Source: Paenibacillus azoreducens (GTDB taxonomy: Bacteria; Bacillota; Bacilli; Paenibacillales; Paenibacillaceae). From it: a stretch of 64,000 nucleotides of DNA. The stretch lies in the NCBI RefSeq assembly GCF_021654775.1, contig NZ_AP025343.1, positions 496,001-560,000 on the forward strand, written 5' to 3'. Under the pieces are notes generated by a model. It ran no database searches, was not told where the DNA came from, and worked only from the letters and a program-made list of their open reading frames with translations. Shown piece after piece: positions 44,471-52,812 of the stretch. The stretch's first letter is position 1. Each line of letters starts with the position of its first letter. The position numbers were made by a program, and so were the translations under genes.

Positions 44471-44944
44471 TTAAACGCGTCTGATTCCGTTCCAATCGAA
44501 CTGCTGCAAATCCCCCACCTTGAAAGTTTCGCGCAATAACACGCCAAGCGAATAAGAGGCAAGTTCGGAGCGGTAGCTTTGCTCGGCATGGTCAAAAGCT
44601 TGCTTCATAATTTTTTCGCCGGCTTGTGCGGTCTTCTGATCCGAAAATATGTGCTGAACCAGATTTGTCGTTTTCAGGAATGGGCTTACGCCTTCGATCG
44701 CTTCAAAGACTTCGAGAAGTTGGATATCATCCACGTCTTTAGCAAGCTGGAAGCCGCCGTTTTTTCCCGACGTCGATGTAATGATTTTTTTTACGACGAG
44801 CATCCTCATGATTTTTTTCAAAAACGAAGGAGATACATCCAGACGCTCGCTGATCGTATCGCTTGTTACCGCTTCTCCATTACGCTGCGTCGCCAGCATC
44901 ACCAATATGCACATGGCCTGCTCAACTCCACTTTTAATCTGCAT
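44471..44944 (-). CDS. Rrf2 family transcriptional regulator
   Basis: 157 aa from ATG 44944 (AAAAGGAG eight bases upstream; the longer frame is not supported). The Rrf2 winged helix is ISERLDVSPSFLKKIMRMLV. The three clustered Cys that bind an Fe-S cluster in IscR/NsrR are absent: only one Cys is present, at the N-terminus. It is therefore a cluster-free member (CymR-like or small-molecule-sensing). The sequence ATCTATAATGGA in its own promoter recurs between the M24 and ThrE genes, suggesting shared control. Confidence 0.9.
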   Translation of the reverse strand: MQIKSGVEQAMCILVMLATQRNGEAVTSDTISERLDVSPSFLKKIMRMLVVKKIITSTSGKNGGFQLAKDVDDIQLLEVFEAIEGVSPFLKTTNLVQHIFSDQKTAQAGEKIMKQAFDHAEQSYRSELASYSLGVLLRETFKVGDLQQFDWNGIRRV

Positions 44945-44972
44945 CGGTACGCTCCTTTTATTGCTGTCTATC

Positions 44973-44984
44973 TCCATTATAGAT
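44973..44984 (-). promoter_or_regulatory. Candidate Rrf2 site in its own promoter
   Basis: On the minus strand ATCTATAATGGA includes a TATAAT -10 box 29 bases before the start codon, with TTGGTC 18 bases before that. The same 12 bases occur at 46252-46263 as half of a palindrome. Confidence 0.45.
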
Positions 44985-45005
44985 AATTTGAAGTCTCCAG
45001 ACCAA

Positions 45006-45041
45006 CAAAAAAGCATGGATACGTCTTTCCCGTACCCATGC
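45006..45041 (-). terminator. Intrinsic terminator of M24 gene
   Basis: GCATGGGTACG/CGTATCCATGC stem with a 7-base loop and a T-run on the minus strand, 32 bases after the stop codon. Confidence 0.85.
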
Positions 45042-45072
45042 CTTTTATCGCAGTATGCTTCTTTGCAGCGTC

Positions 45073-46191
45073 TCAAAAAATGAGCTTTTCCAACTCAGTC
45101 GGAGCTTTCGTCAATAACTCGTAGCCATCCTTCGTAATCAAAACGGTATCCGAGTGCCGGAACCCCCCGACGCCTTCCACGTAAATCCCGGGCTCTATGG
45201 AGATCACCATGTTTTCCGTAAGCAAGTCATCGCTTCCTTCCGCCACGAACGGCGCCTCATGATTGCTGAGGCCGATACCATGCCCCGTGCGGTGCAGCAG
45301 GCTGCCAAGCAGGCCGTATGATTCCAGATAATTGCGTGCGGCCATATCGATATCCCTTGCCTTTACGCCCGCTTTGAGAATGGATAACGCCGCATTGCGG
45401 GCATTCATCATATGAACGAACATTTCCTTTTCGGATGCAGACGGCTCGCCAATAAAGAAGGTGCGTTCGCATTCCGATGCATAACCATTGATTCGATAAT
45501 AGGTCATCGCCACGTTAGGGCCATCCCCGTATTTTTTATAAATATTCGGCACGCCATGCGGCATGGCGCTTTCCGGAGCGGGCCATACGACGGCCAGCAA
45601 ATTGCTGTTGGCAGGGTCAAGCTGCATTGTATTAATTAGCTCCATATAGGATTTCTGCGATAAGGCGGACATTTCAAGCACCATGGTTTCCCGCGACGCT
45701 TTTTGGAAAATGTCAAACATCGTCTCATCGGCCTTTTTTGCACAGAACCGGATCTTTTCGATTTCATAGGCGCTTTTGATTTGACGTACTTTCGCTACCA
45801 GATTGGACAGCTCGACGCTGGTTCCTTGTATGCGGGCAAAATGCTCGGCAGGTATGTTCCCTTCGACGCCGGTATGCCGAAACTTCCCGAGCACGTCATT
45901 CAGCACTTCAAACCAGTTTTCGCCTGCAGGAGAAGGATAATCCCAATAAGCAATGTCATTCGTATCCAGAATTCCTTTTTTGACATGCGCTTCTTCCAAT
46001 TTCGGAACCACCAGAACAGGTTTGTCATCCAGCGAAATCACGATAAAAAAAGGTCTTTCCTCAGGACTGTAGGTAATGTTCGTGTAATACCAGATATCCT
46101 CGCGGGACGACACGACATAGGAATCAAACCCTTTGCTTCTCATTTCCTCTTGCAATTTGCTGATTCGTGCATTCAACTCTTGTTCCAACAT
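45073..46191 (-). CDS. M24 (pita-bread fold) family protein with altered metal site, creatinase-like
   Basis: 372 aa from ATG 46191 (AAAGGCGG eight bases upstream; the TTG at 46197 is too close). N-terminal creatinase domain, then the pita-bread fold. HRTGHGIGLSNHEAPF and ISIEPGIY are conserved. However, the Asp pair of metallo-aminopeptidases is replaced (first Asp to Met in AMTYYRINGY; second to Glu in ASECERTF), and the final Glu is His in GFRHSDT. Loss of the metal ligands is known from creatinase and other metal-free hydrolases or lyases of this fold. Peptidase activity is therefore doubtful; a small-molecule amidinohydrolase or hydrolase is more likely. Divergent from the ThrE-like genes. 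Confidence 0.85.
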   Translation of the reverse strand: MLEQELNARISKLQEEMRSKGFDSYVVSSREDIWYYTNITYSPEERPFFIVISLDDKPVLVVPKLEEAHVKKGILDTNDIAYWDYPSPAGENWFEVLNDVLGKFRHTGVEGNIPAEHFARIQGTSVELSNLVAKVRQIKSAYEIEKIRFCAKKADETMFDIFQKASRETMVLEMSALSQKSYMELINTMQLDPANSNLLAVVWPAPESAMPHGVPNIYKKYGDGPNVAMTYYRINGYASECERTFFIGEPSASEKEMFVHMMNARNAALSILKAGVKARDIDMAARNYLESYGLLGSLLHRTGHGIGLSNHEAPFVAEGSDDLLTENMVISIEPGIYVEGVGGFRHSDTVLITKDGYELLTKAPTELEKLIF

Positions 46192-46254
46192 GTTCAATAC
46201 CGCCTTTCCGTATAGTGTGATAAAAAAATAGCATATTCATCTACATTTTTTATC

Positions 46255-46268
46255 TATAATGGATTATA
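46255..46268. promoter_or_regulatory. Palindrome TATAATGGATTATA between M24 and ThrE genes
   Basis: TATAAT-GG-ATTATA is a perfect dyad with a 2-base centre, 64 bases before the M24 start and 78 before the ThrE start. The left half plus two bases is shared with the Rrf2 gene's promoter. Confidence 0.45.
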
Positions 46269-46345
46269 ATTATCCACGTATAAAATTGCAACTGCCCGCG
46301 CAAACAATTTATTGCAAACGGGAGCAGCAAAGGGGAGAGCGCATT

Positions 46346-47119
46346 TTGAAAACCAGTCCGTCATTACAAGAAAATCAGGCCATTCTTGAAGCGGCGCTTC
46401 TGGCGGGAAAAGTTATGCTGGAAAGCGGGGCGGAGACAAGCCGTGTCGAAGATACGATGGAACGGATTATCCGCTATGCGATCGGCGACATAGGCACATT
46501 CAGCGCGTACACGTATGTAACCGTCAACGGCATATTTGCAAAGCTGGATCGGGTCGGTACGCAGTTCTATCGCATTGATCGACGAAGGTATGATTTGAAC
46601 AAAATAACGAAGGTGAACCAGCTATCGCGTGATTTTGCGGGAGGCCGGATTGGATTCGAAGAAATGCATGCCGCCTTGCAGGCAGCCGAGAAAGAGAGCA
46701 TGGGGCAGAAGCTCCGGCACAAACTGATCTATACCGCGAGCTTGAGCGGAAGCATTATGCTTATTTTCGGCGGGGCGTTCGATGATTTGCCCGCGGCTAT
46801 GACGGCCGGGGTCGTCGCCTTTCTTAGTTGTTTGTGGCTGACTCGAATATTAAAGGTTCCCTTTCTTTCCGAGTGCGGCGCGGCTTTTCTTGGCGGATTG
46901 GCAGGGTTGTGCATGACTTCCCTCGCAGGCCGTCATCTGGATCTCGTCATGGTGGGAGCCGTCGTTCCGTTAGTGCCGGGAATCGCCATTACCAACGCCA
47001 TTCGCGATATGATGGCCAGGCATTATATCTCCGGTGTCGTTGGCGCCATCGAAGCTTTATTTATCGCCGGCGCCTTAGGGGCGGGCATTGCCGGCGTCTA
47101 CTGGATGTTTATCTTGTAA
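46346..47119 (+). CDS. ThrE-like threonine/serine exporter, YjjP-type subunit
   Basis: 257 aa from TTG 46346, with AAGGGGAGAG upstream; the frame from 46259 is an upstream extension without a ribosome site. N-terminal ThrE domain (LLAGKVMLESGAETSRVEDTM, the conserved SGAETSRVE motif), followed by about five membrane segments. It pairs with the smaller ThrE_2-type gene downstream (39 bases apart), as in other Firmicutes and in E. coli YjjP/YjjB. Together they export threonine, serine or a related organic acid. Confidence 0.9.
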   Translation: MKTSPSLQENQAILEAALLAGKVMLESGAETSRVEDTMERIIRYAIGDIGTFSAYTYVTVNGIFAKLDRVGTQFYRIDRRRYDLNKITKVNQLSRDFAGGRIGFEEMHAALQAAEKESMGQKLRHKLIYTASLSGSIMLIFGGAFDDLPAAMTAGVVAFLSCLWLTRILKVPFLSECGAAFLGGLAGLCMTSLAGRHLDLVMVGAVVPLVPGIAITNAIRDMMARHYISGVVGAIEALFIAGALGAGIAGVYWMFIL

Positions 47120-47158
47120 GAGATACAACATCCGCTTTCGCAAAGGAGAGGTGCACGG

Positions 47159-47650
47159 ATGATGAAAGAAATTGCATTTCATGTGATGTTTAGCTTTATC
47201 TCTTCCGTATCGTTCGGGATGCTCTGCAACGTGCCTAAACGGTCGATCGCTGCAGGAGGGATGATCGGCATGATCGGATGGATGGGGTATATGGGAATGT
47301 CGGCTTACGGTTGCGGCGTTTTTGCTGCAAGTCTGGTTTGTTCTTTGCTGCTGGCGTTTGCGGGACAATTGGCGGCCGGTAAATACAAAATGCCCGTAAC
47401 GGTTTTTTTTGTGCCGGGACTAGCGCCCGTCGTGCCTGGCATTACGTTTTATGAAGGCTTCCGCAGTCTTATTTTAGGGGAATATGCTGCGTCCGGGGTT
47501 GTCTTTTTGCATGTCGCCTACGGTGCGGTAGGGCTTGCCTGCGGCATCGTTGTCGTAGATATTTTATACCGGTTCACGATTGGAACGGCGATTCGCCGGA
47601 GCCAAGCGGCAGCACAGAAGAGGTCTTGCTCAGATGCCCGCGGTACATAG
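47159..47650 (+). CDS. ThrE-like exporter, YjjB-type subunit
   Basis: 163 aa, the C-terminal half of ThrE as a separate gene. About four or five membrane segments; conserved pieces include FGMLCNVPKRSI and PVTVFFVPGLAPVVPG. AAAGGAGAGGT lies six bases before the ATG. Co-transcribed with the YjjP-type gene. Confidence 0.9.
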   Translation: MMKEIAFHVMFSFISSVSFGMLCNVPKRSIAAGGMIGMIGWMGYMGMSAYGCGVFAASLVCSLLLAFAGQLAAGKYKMPVTVFFVPGLAPVVPGITFYEGFRSLILGEYAASGVVFLHVAYGAVGLACGIVVVDILYRFTIGTAIRRSQAAAQKRSCSDARGT

Positions 47651-47700
47651 GCTGGGATATTTGGGGCATTCAAAAAATAGTCGGTAAAATCTAATATCCT

Positions 47701-47728
47701 TTGTTAATCATAAATGCTATATTATATA
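47701..47728 (+). promoter_or_regulatory. Probable promoter of mannosidase gene
   Basis: TTGTTA (47701-47706), a 16-base spacer and TATATA (47723-47728), 44 bases before the start codon in an AT-rich stretch. Confidence 0.5.
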
Positions 47729-47771
47729 TATTAAAAATGACTTGGAATGAGAAAGGAGTACATCTATCGTC

Positions 47772-50700
47772 ATGAGATTCGTTCTGCAGAAGTTGGAAAA
47801 CCGGATTCGGGAGCTGTCAGGACTTCGGTACCGGGAGGCGCGGACACTTGATTCCGTTCGCATCGTACCCGATGTTAAGAAACTGGAAGAGGCACGGCAG
47901 CAGGCTTCCTCCGGCCAAGTGGTTCGCGTTGGCGACCACTGGGGAGGCAGAGACCGGTATGCCTGGTTTATCACGGAGATTGAATTCCCTTCAAGCTGGA
48001 AAGGGCGCGATTGCATCGGCTTGATCAAGCTGGGAGAAACAGGCGGAGGCAACTGCAGCGGTTATGAGGCACAGGTTTACCTGAACGGGGAACCTTTGCA
48101 GGCGCTCGACCGCAATCACGCGGAATTGTTTTTCCCGGACAACACGGTCAGCGCGGGGCGTGCGGAGTTGGCCATTTACGCCTGGAGCGGACTGACTGCG
48201 CATGACGGACGTTCGCCGTTCGATCATCGCATCGACTCTCTCAGCGTCGCCGTATTGGACCACGATGTGGACGATTTGTATTATACGGCGCTGCATATGC
48301 TGCAAACCGTAAAGCAGCTGGATGAACGGCAACTGGAAAGACATGAGCTGACAGAAGCCCTGGAAGCGGCATTCCTTCAGCTTGATTGGAGCCGGCCCGG
48401 CTCGGAGGCGTTTTATGCGTCCGCAGCTCAAGCGCGGCATACGTTAAACGAGCGGCTCGCTGCGATTCCGCGCGGTCCGCGGCCGCAGATCACGGCGGTG
48501 GGACACTGCCACATCGATGTAGCCTGGTTATGGAGACTGCAGCATACGCGCGAGAAATCGGGCCGTTCGTTCTCGACGGTGCTTACGCTGATGGATCGTT
48601 TTCCCGAATACGTGTTCCTTCAATCGCAGCCGCAGCTGTATGCCTACTTGAAGAAAGACTTTCCTACGTTGTACGCAAAGATCAAGGACCGCGTGCAAAG
48701 CGGAAACTGGGAAGCGACCGGAGCGATGTGGCTGGAGTCGGACTGCAACATTCCTTCCGGAGAATCGCTGGTGCGCCAGCTGCTGACAGGCAAACGCTTC
48801 TTCCGGGACGAGTTCGGGGTGGACAACCGCGTATTGTGGCTGCCTGACGTCTTCGGCTATAGCTGGGCGCTTCCGCAGATTCTGAAGAAAAGCGGCATCG
48901 ACTACTTTATGACAACGAAAATCAGCTGGAGCCAATACAACCGTTTCCCTTACGACACCTTTACCTGGAGAGGCATCGACGGTACGGAAATTTTGACGCA
49001 TTATATCACGACGCCGGATAATGACGGCAGCTGGTTCTATACGTACAACGGCAACGTGACCGGTGCTTCGATTCAGGGTCTGTGGAACAATTACCGCCAG
49101 AAGGATATCAACGACCAGCTGCTGCTGGCCTATGGCTGGGGCGACGGAGGCGGCGGTCCGACCCGCGATATGCTGGAGGCGGTGCGGCGTTACGAGGACA
49201 TGCCGGGTGCGCCTCAGGTTAAAACGGGAAAAGCGGAGGAGTTTTTTGCCCGGTTGGAAGAGCAGGTCAAGGATGAGCCGCAGCTGCACTTATGGGATGG
49301 CGAGCTGTATCTCGAATACCACCGCGGAACGTATACTTCCCAAGCCCACAACAAGCGCATGAACCGCCGGATGGAACTGCTGCTGCACAACGCGGAATTC
49401 CTGAATGCGCTCGCGCTTGCGCTGAATCCGGAACATGCCTATCCGGTGGAGCTGCTGGCGGAGAGCTGGGAAATCGTGCTGCGCAACCAGTTCCATGACA
49501 TCATCCCGGGCTCTTCCATCCATGAAGTGTACGAGGACAGCAAGCTCGAATATGAGGAAGCGGAAAAGCTTGCGCTTGCAGCGATCGATAACGGCCTTGC
49601 TGGCCTGGATGCGAAAGATAGCGGTAAATCGGAACAAGGCCTTAACGCAGGTACTGATCAAGGCCACCCGGTCCGGATCTTCAATGCCCTGGGCTGGACG
49701 CGTTCCTTCCTGGCGGAGGTTGACGCCAATGACGCAGCAGAGCTCGCATGGTATTCCGCGGACGGGGCGAAGCTGGATGTTCAGGCGGCACCGGGAAGCT
49801 CAGGTAAAGTCATGGTGGCGGTTCAGGACGTGCCGGCGTATGGATTTACGACGATTTACGGGCGACGCGAAGAGAAGAAGCAAAGCGGAAACGCTGCGGA
49901 TGTGCCGGATAAGGCGGCTGAATCGTGGAGCATCGGAACGGATCGAATTGAGACGCCATACTACAGCATCAGCCTGAACGAAATCGGCCAGATCGCTTCG
50001 CTTTATGATAAACAGTCCGGTCGTGAAGTGCTGAAACCAGGCCAGCCTGCCAACGTGCTCCAGGTGTTTGAAGATAAGCCGATGGCTCACGATGCTTGGG
50101 ATATCGATATTTATTACCAGGATAAGATGACGGTGATTGATGGCTTGCAGGAAGTATCGGTGCTTGAAGCCGGACCGCTGCGGGGCGTGCTGAAGTTGGT
50201 TTACGCTTATCAGAACTCCACCATCGAGCAGCATCTGACCGTATACCGCGATCATCCGCGCATTGACTTCAAAACCCGCGTAGACTGGCATGAGCATCAG
50301 CAGCTGCTGAAAACGGCATTCCCGGTGGAAATCCGCTCGACCAAAGCGACGTATGAAATCCAGTTCGGCAATGTGGAGCGGCCGACACACTGGAATACAA
50401 GCTGGGATTATGCGCGGTTCGAATCGGTGGCCCAGCGCTGGGTCGACCTGTCCGAAGGCGGGTATGGCGTCAGCTTGCTGAATGATTGCAAGTACGGACA
50501 TGACATCCGGAATCACGTCATCCGTCTCAGCTTGATCAAGTCGGCCGTATATCCGGACGGCAACGCGGACCAAGGGCTGCATGAATTCACATATTCGCTG
50601 TACCCGCACAGCGGGGGTTGGTATGAAGCGGGAACGCATCAGGCCGCTTGCGAGCTGAATGCGCCGCTGATGGCAGCTTCCGCGCCAGTCGGGGCAGGAC

Positions 50701-50984
50701 TGCCTGAAACGCTTGGCATGTTGAACGTAAACGCCCGCAATGTCATGATCGACACGGTCAAAAAAGCCGAAGACGGCAAAACGCTGATCGTGCGCCTGTA
50801 CGAATTCGGCGGCATCCGGACTAAAGCGGCGGTTACGGTTAATCCGCATTTAGGACAGATTCGCTCGGCAGACGAAACCGATCTGATGGAAGAACATCCA
50901 TCCGCATTGTCTTTTGCCGGTCAGGATATTGAAGTGGCGCTTGCGCCGTATGAAATTAAGACGTTGAATATCGCTATTTCATAA
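47772..50984 (+). CDS. GH38 family alpha-mannosidase
   Basis: 1070 aa, full length for a bacterial GH38 enzyme. The catalytic domain starts with the zinc motif GHCHIDVAWLWR (about residue 244), the nucleophile region is LPDVFGYSWALPQIL (about 358), and WGDGGGGPTRDML supplies another conserved block. Helical and beta-sandwich domains follow. There is no signal peptide, so it acts in the cytosol on imported oligosaccharides. AAAGGAG is 13 bases before the ATG. Downstream genes for oxidoreductases, an isomerase and NagB/NagA suggest breakdown of mannose- and GlcNAc-containing glycans. Confidence 0.94.
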   Translation: MRFVLQKLENRIRELSGLRYREARTLDSVRIVPDVKKLEEARQQASSGQVVRVGDHWGGRDRYAWFITEIEFPSSWKGRDCIGLIKLGETGGGNCSGYEAQVYLNGEPLQALDRNHAELFFPDNTVSAGRAELAIYAWSGLTAHDGRSPFDHRIDSLSVAVLDHDVDDLYYTALHMLQTVKQLDERQLERHELTEALEAAFLQLDWSRPGSEAFYASAAQARHTLNERLAAIPRGPRPQITAVGHCHIDVAWLWRLQHTREKSGRSFSTVLTLMDRFPEYVFLQSQPQLYAYLKKDFPTLYAKIKDRVQSGNWEATGAMWLESDCNIPSGESLVRQLLTGKRFFRDEFGVDNRVLWLPDVFGYSWALPQILKKSGIDYFMTTKISWSQYNRFPYDTFTWRGIDGTEILTHYITTPDNDGSWFYTYNGNVTGASIQGLWNNYRQKDINDQLLLAYGWGDGGGGPTRDMLEAVRRYEDMPGAPQVKTGKAEEFFARLEEQVKDEPQLHLWDGELYLEYHRGTYTSQAHNKRMNRRMELLLHNAEFLNALALALNPEHAYPVELLAESWEIVLRNQFHDIIPGSSIHEVYEDSKLEYEEAEKLALAAIDNGLAGLDAKDSGKSEQGLNAGTDQGHPVRIFNALGWTRSFLAEVDANDAAELAWYSADGAKLDVQAAPGSSGKVMVAVQDVPAYGFTTIYGRREEKKQSGNAADVPDKAAESWSIGTDRIETPYYSISLNEIGQIASLYDKQSGREVLKPGQPANVLQVFEDKPMAHDAWDIDIYYQDKMTVIDGLQEVSVLEAGPLRGVLKLVYAYQNSTIEQHLTVYRDHPRIDFKTRVDWHEHQQLLKTAFPVEIRSTKATYEIQFGNVERPTHWNTSWDYARFESVAQRWVDLSEGGYGVSLLNDCKYGHDIRNHVIRLSLIKSAVYPDGNADQGLHEFTYSLYPHSGGWYEAGTHQAACELNAPLMAASAPVGAGLPETLGMLNVNARNVMIDTVKKAEDGKTLIVRLYEFGGIRTKAAVTVNPHLGQIRSADETDLMEEHPSALSFAGQDIEVALAPYEIKTLNIAIS

Positions 50985-50991
50985 TTGAAAT

Positions 50992-51120
50992 TGCGCCTAA
51001 TGAACTGAGAATGCGTCTGACGAAATTGAAAAGCGCCTAACGTGGCTGAAAAAGCGCCTAACGTGGCTGAAAGGCGTCTAGCGAAACTGAAATGCGCCTA
51101 ATGTAATTGAAAATACGTCT
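50992..51120. repeat. Six-unit tandem array of about 21 bases
   Basis: Units of the form GCGYCTAACGAAACTGAAAA (variants include GCGCCTAACGTGGCTGAAA twice) repeated about six times after the mannosidase stop, running straight into FFRR locus 3. One isolated unit with the same start (GCGCCTGACGAAACTGGGG) begins FFRR locus 1 at 13709. Confidence 0.8.
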
Positions 51121-51303
51121 AACGAAACTGGGGAGCGTTATATCCGCAAAAACGGCGCCGATTTAAATCTAACGAAACTACATATCGTTATTTGGACGAA
51201 ATGTGGTCGAATGAATCTTTATTGAGCCAAATAGCGTGTCATAGTTTCGTTAGAAATATCAGAAGCTCGTTTTTGCCCGAATAACGATTGTGGGTTTCGT
51301 TAG
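51119..51303. repeat. FFRR repeat element, locus 3
   Basis: Forward units at 51119 and 51169, reverse units at about 51227-51253 and 51276-51303. It is closer to locus 1 than to locus 2: the spacers share GAAACTGGGGAGCGTTA, TTGAGC and TTTTGCCCGAATA. Confidence 0.87.
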
Positions 51304-51367
51304 CCACGACTAGGGGCGGTGTGATTCCAATACTGGTTCATCCAGGCACAGATCGCGTTAGGAAATT

Positions 51368-51474
51368 GCCGTAACCAGTCGAAAGGGATGCAGTAACCAG
51401 TCCAAAGGGATGCCGAAGCCGGCCCAAAGGGATACCATAACCAGTCCCAAGAGGTTGCCGCAACCGCTCTAAAC
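51368..51474. repeat. Tandem repeat of 22-base units
   Basis: GCCGTAACCAGTCGAAAGGG-like units at 51368, 51390, 51412 and 51434, then a partial fifth. The spacing is 22 or 23 bases, so it does not keep a reading frame and is not coding. Purely a short minisatellite. Confidence 0.8.
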
Positions 51475-51504
51475 ATAATATATGCCCTGACGCTCTCGTC
51501 AGCC

Positions 51505-51540
51505 TGGCGGCACAGGAATGATATCCTGTGCCGCCATTTT
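51505..51540. terminator. Perfect 13-base-pair terminator-like hairpin
   Basis: TGGCGGCACAGGA/TCCTGTGCCGCCA with a 6-base loop, then TTTT. A smaller hairpin CTGACG/CGTCAG (51487-51502) precedes it. It lies 520 bases after the mannosidase stop and would end any transcript through the repeats. Confidence 0.75.
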
Positions 51541-51762
51541 GCTTATAGCCGGCTGTTTGCCCGCAAAAAGAGAAAAGGCAGTAAATCCAGACAGTCAAGC
51601 CTCATATACATCGGTATATACACCTTTACGGATTCATCTTCCATTCTGCAGATGCCTCCAAAGATGCGGGCAAAGCGTAATAACGGAGGATTGGCGTGAG
51701 AGTTGACCGCTTCTAGAATGGGAGTTGAAAACCATGGTGCACTCACCTGTAAGGAGGTTGCA

Positions 51763-52812
51763 ATGACGAAAAATATGCGGTTTGCCATTGTCGGCGCAGG
51801 AGTGATTTCTCCGCTTCATGCACGAGCGATCGTCAGCCATCCGGAGGCGGAGCTCACAGCCATTGTTGATGAGGTTCCGGAAAAGGCCGAGGTTTTGGCC
51901 AAGGAGTTCGGGTCGCCGCCCATATATGCCACGGTAGATGAGATGCTGAAGAACGGCGAAGTGGATGCGGTGTGCATTTGCGTGCCAAGCGGTTTGCATC
52001 GGGATATCACCCTTGCGGCGGCGCGGGCTGGCAAACATGTGCTTTGCGAGAAGCCGCTTGGCATCACGGCGCAGGATATGGATGAGATGATCGAAGCGTG
52101 CCGCAGCAGCGATGTCAAGCTGGCCACCGTGTTTCAGAAACGGACGGCGGCGGAGGCGCTGCTCACCAAAAAGGCGTTAAATGAAGGAAAACTGGGCCGG
52201 CTGGTGATGGGGGATGCCTATATGAAATATTTCCGCAGCCGTGAATACTACAAAAGCGCGGGCTGGCGGGGAACATGGGCGCTGGACGGCGGCGGGGCGC
52301 TGATGAACCAGGGCGTTCACGGCGTGGATATTATCCGCTGGCTGATGGGCGACGTAGAAAGTGTTTTTGCTTATGCTTCTCCGCTGATTCACGACATCGA
52401 GGTGGAGGATACCGCCGTTGCGGTCGTGAAATATGCAAACGGCGCCTATGGCGTGATCCAGGGGGCGACAACCGTTAATCCCGGCCAGGAGGCGCGTTTT
52501 GAAATCCACGGAGAGCATGGGTCGATTATATACGGGGACAGCGGATTCAAGGTGTGGAAAACGCTGGACGGCGACGCGGCTCCAGTTCAAGCGCAGCGCA
52601 AAGCGGCTGACGGCACCGATGATCCGAAGGCGATTTCGGCCGATGGACATTATATTTTGGTCGATGACTTGATTCATTCAGTAAGGGAGAACCGCGCCCC
52701 GTTGATCTCGGGAGAAGAAGCGCGCAAATCGGTTGATTTGATTCTCGCGATTTATGAGTCGGCAAGGACCGGCAGAGAAGTGCGGCTTCAACCGGGAGGG
52801 GACCCGGCATGA
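51763..52812 (+). CDS. Gfo/Idh/MocA family oxidoreductase (first)
   Basis: 349 aa from ATG 51763 (AAGGAGG five bases upstream). N-terminal Rossmann NAD(P) domain (RFAIVGAGVISPLHARAI), the family Lys in CEKPLG, and the C-terminal substrate domain with GGGALMNQGVHGVDIIRWL. A full-length enzyme oxidising or reducing a sugar, sugar acid or inositol-type substrate. Its stop overlaps the next gene's start (ATGA). Confidence 0.93.
   Translation: MTKNMRFAIVGAGVISPLHARAIVSHPEAELTAIVDEVPEKAEVLAKEFGSPPIYATVDEMLKNGEVDAVCICVPSGLHRDITLAAARAGKHVLCEKPLGITAQDMDEMIEACRSSDVKLATVFQKRTAAEALLTKKALNEGKLGRLVMGDAYMKYFRSREYYKSAGWRGTWALDGGGALMNQGVHGVDIIRWLMGDVESVFAYASPLIHDIEVEDTAVAVVKYANGAYGVIQGATTVNPGQEARFEIHGEHGSIIYGDSGFKVWKTLDGDAAPVQAQRKAADGTDDPKAISADGHYILVDDLIHSVRENRAPLISGEEARKSVDLILAIYESARTGREVRLQPGGDPA

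Noticed and set aside
44471..45076. 201-aa version of the Rrf2 regulator
   Set aside because: The extra N-terminus crosses the M24 terminator and the promoter; ATG 44944 has the ribosome site and the family's usual start.
51368..51474. CRISPR-like regular array
   Set aside because: Units are contiguous with no unique spacers between them; a minisatellite, and no cas genes are present.
51338..51598. 86-aa minus-strand frame over the 22-base array
   Set aside because: The repeat period is not a multiple of three and the frame crosses a perfect terminator hairpin.
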